Source: Pelecanus crispus (Eukaryota > Chordata > Aves > Pelecaniformes > Pelecanidae). From it: a stretch of 64,000 nt of DNA. The stretch spans positions 2,053,501 to 2,117,500 of the forward strand of contig NC_134645.1 of NCBI RefSeq assembly GCF_030463565.1, read 5' to 3'. The notes under the pieces were generated by a model, which saw only the letters and a list, made by a program, of their open reading frames with translations, did no database searches and was not told the DNA's origin. How positions within the stretch are numbered: position 1 is the first letter of the stretch; each line of letters starts with the position of its first letter. A program made the position numbers and the translations under genes. Positions 57,301 through 64,000 of the stretch are shown in pieces.

Positions 57301-60300
57301 AGTGTACAATACCATATTTTTGAAAAGTAACAAAATTGCTGGTCTTGGCTTCACATTTCTGGGAGATAACAAGAAATGTCAGCTGGCAGTGTTCAAAGGA
57401 GAAAAAAGCATTCTTAATAGCACTGAAAACTCCCCATAGTCTAGGGCATCTAAAAATTAATGTTTTTCTCCAGCCACATTTAGTATTGCCACGTTTATAA
57501 TTTCTGTAGACATCTGCAGATGTTCTGCGCAAAAAGAATCATCATCTGCTTCTGACTGATCAAATGCAGCTCAGAATGTGTTCGTTTGGTACGTTATTGA
57601 ATCAAGCTCTTGCTCTTGTCTGCCTCTTTCCATTAAAGTGCTTAAACTCAAAATGTTGTATGATAGGATTATCATGAGAAGAATGCCTAAGCAGGATGCA
57701 GCCGTAACACCATGCGTTCATCGCACTTGAAGTAAGAACAGTTTCCCTAGGCTTAAAATCCTTATTTCTGCTAATCAGTTAAAGGCAAACCTATGCAAAC
57801 AATATTATTATCCCAGTGTCAATTTTTTAGCAAGAGCCTATGAGTTTTGTCAGATCATACAACTTGTCATAGATGTGAATATACCCAGGGATTTTCAACA
57901 GGATGAGATGAAATCTTTTAAACTAAAAATTAAAGTGGGAGTGATTCAGAAAAGTTATGGCAGCGGTTGGGGTTTTTTTTCCTTGTTCTGTACAATATTT
58001 CCAGTTTCTCCTTGACCGTTCTCTGGGCTTTTTGGTTATTTTTATCACATCTTCTATATTTTATTCATTTTGTAGCTCCCTCTTGATTCCTCTTTTTGTT
58101 AGCTGTATCTATAGTCTGTCCTGTTTCCAAGATTTTCTTGCCATTTCTTCTCTCCTCTTTCTCAGATATTTCTGCAAATGTTTTGACTTGGATTGTGTCT
58201 CGAGTGATCTGCATAGTTATAGTTATATTCACTGATGACTGTTAGCTACACAAAAAGTAGAGTAGATCCAGGAAATCCCAAAGCAGTTAATTACTGAATC
58301 AGCCTCTGGAAAAAATTCCTTCAGCTGTGCTGTCAAGCATAGGACCCATCTGCAGCAGCACTAGTACAACTTGATTGACATCATCATGCTCTGGGCAATT
58401 AATTAGTGTACAGATATTTGCTGTTCATTGTGACCACCGGTTTTAGAGCTGTTGGCTTAATCTTTGCCTGAATTGTGATCACATCTCTGCATTTGGGAGG
58501 AAAGGCACAGCTACATTCAGTTCACTTTTGGTTGTTTCAGCCCTAGAGTGTGACAAAATCAGAAAAATAAACAGTTTGATTGCTAGCATCGATGCACAGT
58601 TCGTGTCACCTGTTTTGACTGCATTTTGAATCTGGTATTTCAACAGTCAGACTGAAATAGGGTGAACAGGGGAAATAAAGGAGGTTACAACATGTGACAG
58701 TGGCTGTGATAACTTACAGATTTTGTCTGATGTGTAAATTGTATTTTCAATCACAGTGCTCAGACTGGCCTTAAAATTCTTTATACCAGATGAACGTGAA
58801 AGTTTTGCTAGTTTCTTATTGAGCAATACTAAATTTACAGCAGCATATAATTAGTTTTCCATGTATTGAAAAATCATTGAGTTAACCTGATACCATTTAT
58901 GTTGCTGTTTTTTCTCTCAACATCATAGACCAAATATCTACTTGATGTTTTACTCTGCATTTTATTTCAAAACATTTTACATTGTCCACTTAATTATCAT
59001 AAACATAGAATAGAATATGATGAGGGCAAATATAATGCTGAACTAAATATCGCTCTGTCCTCTTTCCGGACCCTCTATTTTTAGTCTCCAATTCTAGTAC
59101 ATTTTTCTTTACAACTGATTGATTCAGCTCCATCTTACTGATTTTGTCAAATCACAATTCTTAAATCAAGAGGTGCCATGTGTCTCTGTCCTGGGTATTT
59201 ATTTACATGTCTTTTGGCCAAAGTCTTTACAGTCTTGTTACCTCTTGGTTTTTAGTGGTTGCTATGATTTTCAGACTTACATACCTATACTTTTCAAGCA
59301 GGGCAAAGAATGAGGCCACGCAGTGAGAGGTTATCCAGAAATCCTTCAGGTATCTGAAAAGCCTATTCCCTCTCTGTTCTAATTTATAGCTTTGGTAGCT
59401 TCCTGCTCTGTTTCTCCACAAAAAAATACTAAGTTTTGTTTCAGACCAGAAAAAGTACTGTAGCTGTTTTGGCTAAACCCCTCACATCAACGCAACTTTA
59501 TCCAGCTCGTGTTTGTTTAGCAGCATCTCTGTACTTCTCTCAGCATGGACCAAGACACTCTCTTTCCAGCATATCTTTAGGTTTTTCTTGAAAAAAATAG
59601 TCATACCATGCTACCTATGAAAAGTTCTGGAAATTTCATAGCTGTATCATGTTGGGGGTTATTTTCAGATATTGTAGCATGCTGCAATCATCATCATGAA
59701 TGCAAGTGTAATTGGACTCAGATGGAAACTCATGTGAAAGCTCAAGGGGAAAACTGGTATATGGTAGTTTAATTTCAGAATTACACAGTAGAGGCTGTTT
59801 GGTGTAGTGCAGCTAGTAAGAAATACTGCGTATTTTTCCCTAATCACTTTTTGCTCAAAAAACACAATTCATGAGGACCTCAACAGTTGTTTATATGTAC
59901 CTTTCAATGTCATTAAACAGGCTTGGAATAAAATCTTCTAGGACTTCTTTTCACTGGCAGAAGCTGAGAGTTGCAAAATATCCATGAGATATATATGAAA
60001 TAAGTACGCGTGAGAAACGTACATCATTACAGCACTGTGTGACCTTTGTGTTGCTGCAGCCATGTGTGATGAGGAACCACAGCGCTGTAGAACTGTGTTG
60101 CAGTGCCGTTCTGTTTTAACAAAGCTGCCAAATTTTTCTCTGTGTACAGATGCATGTGAGTATAAATCAGAGCTGGCCCTAATTAAAGTGCAGAACACTT
60201 TTGCTCAAAACATTACATTTTAAGACTTTTTTTTTTTCTCTTACTTCTTCTGTTATTGGGGAAATTTTAATCACTTGATCAAAAGCAATTTAGCCTTTAA

Positions 60301-60799
60301 ATCTGGCCTGACTCTGTGACGCCTCTGTAGCTCTGCGGTGCAACCACAAATTCCATGTTCTGCTAGGTTACTTAGACAGCCTTATGGGCCTGATCCGTCA
60401 AGACTTCTAATAAGCACTGAGCAGCTGAACAAACTTTATTGAAATGTGGTGGAATAACTCCATGGGGTTGAATAACAAACACTGGCACGGGGAGCCGGTC
60501 AGCACTAATTTCCCAAGGACAAAGAGGAGTAATTTGAGAGTGACAGGAATGGTTATAACTTTGCATGCTTCTGCCACCCTTCTGCCCTGCCATGAGTTCT
60601 GGAAAACAGTCAGAAATAAAATCCTCATCAAAATGCCCCTTCTGTTCCCATGACACTTTAAGCATACTTTAGCATAACAACGGCTGTTAACGTGTGTGCT
60701 TCAAAGACCTCTATTAAGGCCAGCTGAGCTGCACATCCACTTCATAAATGATTAAACTTAGAGTCAGTTTGTGGCCAGGACCAGGTATGAGTGCCAAGC

Positions 60800-60868
60800 C
60801 TAACGCAGTGATTTTTCAATCACAGTCTGCATTGACTTCATTCAGAGCTGTAGGTGTTTACTTCCTCT
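60800..60868. repeat. 69-bp direct repeat, copy 1
   Basis: It runs from CTAACGCAGTGATTTTTCAA to TAGGTGTTTACTTCCTCT and matches 63050-63118 at 66 of 69 positions, with all three differences being transitions. It contains the hairpin word GTGATT-TTTC-AATCAC. The flanks do not match. Confidence 0.9.
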
Positions 60869-61905
60869 GACAAGCAGATGGTAGCTGTCTGAGGCAGGCC
60901 ACCAAATCCAGAAATTGCTGCTGAGTTAGCCTGCAATGACTTGTTCTAGGTAGGAAGCCAGTACAGAATTATGAATAAATTCTAGAACCTCTAACGGTAT
61001 CGCTCTTCTTCCTACACAGGGAATATGGAAGGGAAAAGCAAGCAGCAGAACAGTTAGTAAGAACCTAGACCTAAAAAAAGCCTTATTTGCCAAATGATCT
61101 TACAAACATATTTCAGTACACATATGGTTCTGTATTATATATAAGCAAGGTATTACCATATAAAAATCAAGCCAGTAAATTAAAATTTTGTCATTGCCCT
61201 TACCCAGTGCTGTTTCCATGAACATTTATATTCTTATTTTTCCAGGACAGGTATGTTCTGTACTTGAGTTGTTTGCAACAAGTGTGTGGCGATATTTTGT
61301 ATATTTAGAAGTATTATTACAGCTAGATGTTCACATCTCTAAAAAGTAATTCAGTTGTATGAGTGTGTGCATTAATTGTATTACAAACGCATATATATGC
61401 ACACAGACAGAGTCTGCACGTATCAGAGCTCCCAGATCTGCGTTGTCTCTGTTCTCCCAAGTGTGCCTTGTTTCACATGCCTGCAGTGTGCTCCCATAGC
61501 CTCCGTCGCCTGGGCTGTGGCACGTGCCAAAGAAAATTGGTTATCCTGGTGTGTGATCTGCCTGCCAGCTCTTTCCTGCTTGTGGGGGTCGCAGGCTTGC
61601 ACTGGAAGAGCAAAAGGTCGGGAGCTGCGTATGTGCATGAGTGGCAGTCTTCATCAGCAAGAGATTGATTTTCCTCAAATGGTAGTTGTGGTGTTCATGT
61701 TTCAGAAGTAATCTAGGAGCTATATGCAGAATAAGTCTGTCAAATTCCTGCAGTTTTCTCCCTAAAATTCCTCTCCATTTTTACAGCAGCATGATCTAGT
61801 GGGGTTTGTGCAGGTTGCTTTGTTCTTTCCTTTTCCCCCTTCCTTTTTCCTAGGTCGCCTTTCCTTCCTGTTTTTCCCTTGCTCCTGCAGATCCCCACAT
61901 TGACT

Positions 61906-62040
61906 GGCCAGGTTAGCTCAGTTGGTTAGAGCACGGTGCTAATAACGCCAGGTTCACAGGTTCAATCCCTGCTCACTGCAGGGGGGTTGGGCTCGATGAT
62001 CTCTCAAGGTCCCTTCCAACCCAAAGCATTCTATGATTTG
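61906..62040 (+). mobile_element. tRNA-Ile-derived SINE with CR1-like tail (TguSINE1-like)
   Basis: The head (61906-61972) resembles tRNA-Ile: box A TAGCTCAGTTGG at 61914-61925, GCTAATAACGCC with anticodon AAT at 61941-61943, and box B GGTTCAATCCC at 61959-61969. The acceptor stem does not close, so it is not a working tRNA gene. The tail (about 61981-62040) is the CR1 3' end (GGTTGGGCTCGATGATCTCT, CCTTCCAACCC, ATTCTATGAT). SINEs of this build are known from passerines and are moved by CR1 reverse transcriptase. Confidence 0.9.
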
Positions 62041-63049
62041 CTTCCACCTAACTGCTGGTCTTTATTCCACTGCTCCTTTTAATTAGGCTTGGCTATGTTT
62101 TGTGTTGTATTCAGAAATAAGGACCAGGCTGCGTCCTGCCTTATTTTGCTGATAATACTGCTCGGTCTGTACAGTGAGTTACAGTCTTCCCTTTTGACCC
62201 CACAACTGAGGAAAGAAATTCGTTTTGTTCTGTGAAATGAGGAATTCCGGAAAGAGTGTTTTGCATTCTTCTCTGATATGTGAAGACAGCTCTGTCCTTA
62301 GCACTGTGTGAGCAGTAAAATATAGCTGAAAAGATCCCTGGTCTTCAGACATGCCTGCTGGCCTGTCAGGATCTTGGAAGTGTCACTTCTTTCCACACTG
62401 AGAACTAACAGTGTGGAGCAGAAGGAGGCAACCAAGAAGAAAATACCTACTGGCACGTAATGGCCTATATCAGGACAGGCTTGGAGCTTCTTGGAAATAT
62501 TTTTTATTCAGAGATATTTTTTGCTATAGAGAAAGTCTTAAAAAAAAACATAGCTGTGTTATTTATCTGTCCGTCATTCAAGCACAGCACAGTCAGTGCC
62601 CTGAGTACTTTGCAACAAGTTTGACCTAAATTCTGAGGAAAGACGTGCTATGTTCTCTGTTCTGCTAAACTGTAGGGTTTGTAGCAGATTTTGAGCGAGA
62701 AAGCATAAATTCTTTCATTTATTTCTGAAGCGAATTCATCATGTACAGACAGTACCTGCATTGCTATGGAATTTGATTTTAAATTTACCTCACGTTTCTC
62801 CCTGAGTCTTCATTATCATTTTATAGCATGATGTTACATAAAACTGCATAATTCTGTAAAGGTTTGTCTAAACGAGAAAGTTATTGCAGATTTAACAGAT
62901 GATGGATTTGAAGTAGAGAATAATTTATCAGTGTCTACCTATCTACCATTATTTTAGAATAGCATCAGATTTGCACGCTGCTTTACAGTGCAAAACAGCC
63001 CTAGCACTGAGAATGAATTGTGCTGTCAAGAGGTGGGTGACAAGTCCAT

Positions 63050-63118
63050 CTAACACAGTGATTTTTCAATCACAGTCTGCATTGGTTTCATTCAGAGCTG
63101 TAGGTGTTTACTTCCTCT
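63050..63118. repeat. 69-bp direct repeat, copy 2
   Basis: The partner of the copy at 60800-60868, exactly 2250 bp downstream in the same orientation. It is bounded by unrelated flanks. Confidence 0.9.
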
Positions 63119-63610
63119 TTCAAAAAGCATTTCTTGTTTGTCAGGTGGGATGTTCCAGACACTAGTTTTAGTTTGTATGAAAAGTGTATCTGCTGGATTC
63201 ATGTTAATCAAAAAATAGTTAATAGGATGGTTATAAAAAGATTCAATTTTATATGTCATTCCTAAATAGAAAACATACCTTTAAAAAGTATACACGCAAA
63301 ACTATAAAGGCAAATGTTCAGCCTTTGGCTGCTGCAGTGAAAAGGTGTTTTGACTACCTGATAAATAGGATAGTGCAGTGATATATTTGAAAGACCCAGA
63401 ATAGTGAGATTTAAACTTCTCTCTTATCTGATACACCCATTTCGAGATCTCAACAAACCTATCAATTCCGTATGCACATATTAAAGATAACGGGAGTTGC
63501 TTTCTTTTTGTAGCATGAAGGAGCAATTATCTAATGCAAGTGAACTGCTGTGAGCCAAAATGCATTTTTACTTTGATTACTTTAGACTTTCTTGATGTAT
63601 TTCAGTATTT

Positions 63611-64000
63611 GGAATCATAGAAAAGTCTAGTTTGTGAGGGGCCTCTGGAGATCATCCGGTCCAACTTTCTCTTGCAAGCACAGCCTTAGATTAGGTTATC
63701 CAGGCTCCTGTCAAGCCAAGTAAGACTTGAATCATTTCCAACGAGGGGGATTCTACCACTGCTCTAGGCAATCTATCCCAATCTTTAATTCTTCTTATGG
63801 TGAAGAATGTTTTTCTTGCATCCAGACAGAATTTCCCATGAAGTGACATGTGTCTCTTGCCTTTTGTCTTCTCACCGTGCATCCTTGTGAAAAGAGTACC
63901 TCCACCTTCTCTATAACTGTTTTTGATGTTCTGGAAGACTTAAAGTCATTAAACCTACCCTGAGCCTTCTCGTCTCTCCTTGAAACTTCTCTTCCTCAAC
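63611..64000 (-). mobile_element. CR1 LINE 3' part, continues past window end
   Basis: The + strand opens GGAATCATAGAAAAGTCTAG and contains AGATCATCCGGTCCAACTTT, the minus-strand CR1 terminus. Upstream on the minus strand are CR1-like non-coding and coding words. A 63-codon open stretch holds ARKTFFTIRRIKDWDRLPRA then VVESPSLEM, similar to the conserved C-terminal peptide (KNFFTx[17 protein letters not shown]) of avian LINE ORFs. The copy is degenerate. Confidence 0.88.

Noticed and set aside
61906-61975. Functional tRNA-Ile(AAT) gene
   Set aside because: The A and B boxes are intact, but the 3' acceptor strand does not pair with the 5' end and the sequence runs into a CR1-like tail, so it is a SINE.

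Overview
The window is vertebrate nuclear DNA, almost certainly from a bird and probably a passerine. The bird call rests on CR1 LINE 3' ends, short introns for a vertebrate and a CpG-rich promoter carrying a GC-rich minisatellite. The passerine call rests on a tRNA-Ile-derived SINE with a CR1-like tail (61906-62040), which resembles the TguSINE1 family known from songbirds. There is no prokaryotic or organellar content.

Region 1 (1-20990, + strand) is the 3' end of SPTBN1 (non-erythroid beta-II spectrin). Twelve consecutive coding exons, all with AG/GT borders, join into one open frame of 697 codons plus stop. They cover the last spectrin repeats (about 14-17), the variable linker and the C-terminal PH domain. 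The alternative short C-terminus is also present: reading through the donor at 8972 adds 28 codons and a stop at 9056-9058, with clustered AATAAA hexamers about 0.5-0.6 kb downstream. The long-form stop is at 18436-18438. It is followed by a 3'UTR of about 2.5 kb, whose most distal good poly(A) signal is at 20959-20964.

Region 2 (20990-27957) is intergenic, with no gene I can support. It holds a small CpG-richer segment with stacked CRE-like/AP-1/E-box words (22975-23033) and another near 23960-24150.

Region 3 (27958-30675) is the CpG-island promoter region of the next gene. It opens with a 47-unit, 14/15-bp minisatellite (27958-28649). The island follows, with a ZNF143-like site (28761-28776), and then a second GC-rich leader segment (30405-30560).

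Region 4 (30676-64000, + strand) starts with the first coding exon of an EML5/EML6-type protein. I assign EML6 because it lies directly downstream of SPTBN1 in the same orientation, the conserved vertebrate order. Everything after 30873 is its very long first intron. I found no second coding exon. The intron holds CR1 fragments (32987-33362, 34215-34295, 51146-51365, 63611-64000), the tRNA-Ile SINE, simple repeats, a good 119-nt hairpin (49347-49465), a 69-bp direct duplication with its copies 2250 bp apart, and a splice-flanked pseudo-exon candidate (31075-31109).

The two genes are unrelated mechanically: one is a membrane-skeleton cross-linker, the other a WD-repeat microtubule-associated protein. 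They share only synteny and direction. I did not find a convincing undescribed system. The least explained items are the mixed-orientation minisatellite, the 69-bp duplication and the hairpin.
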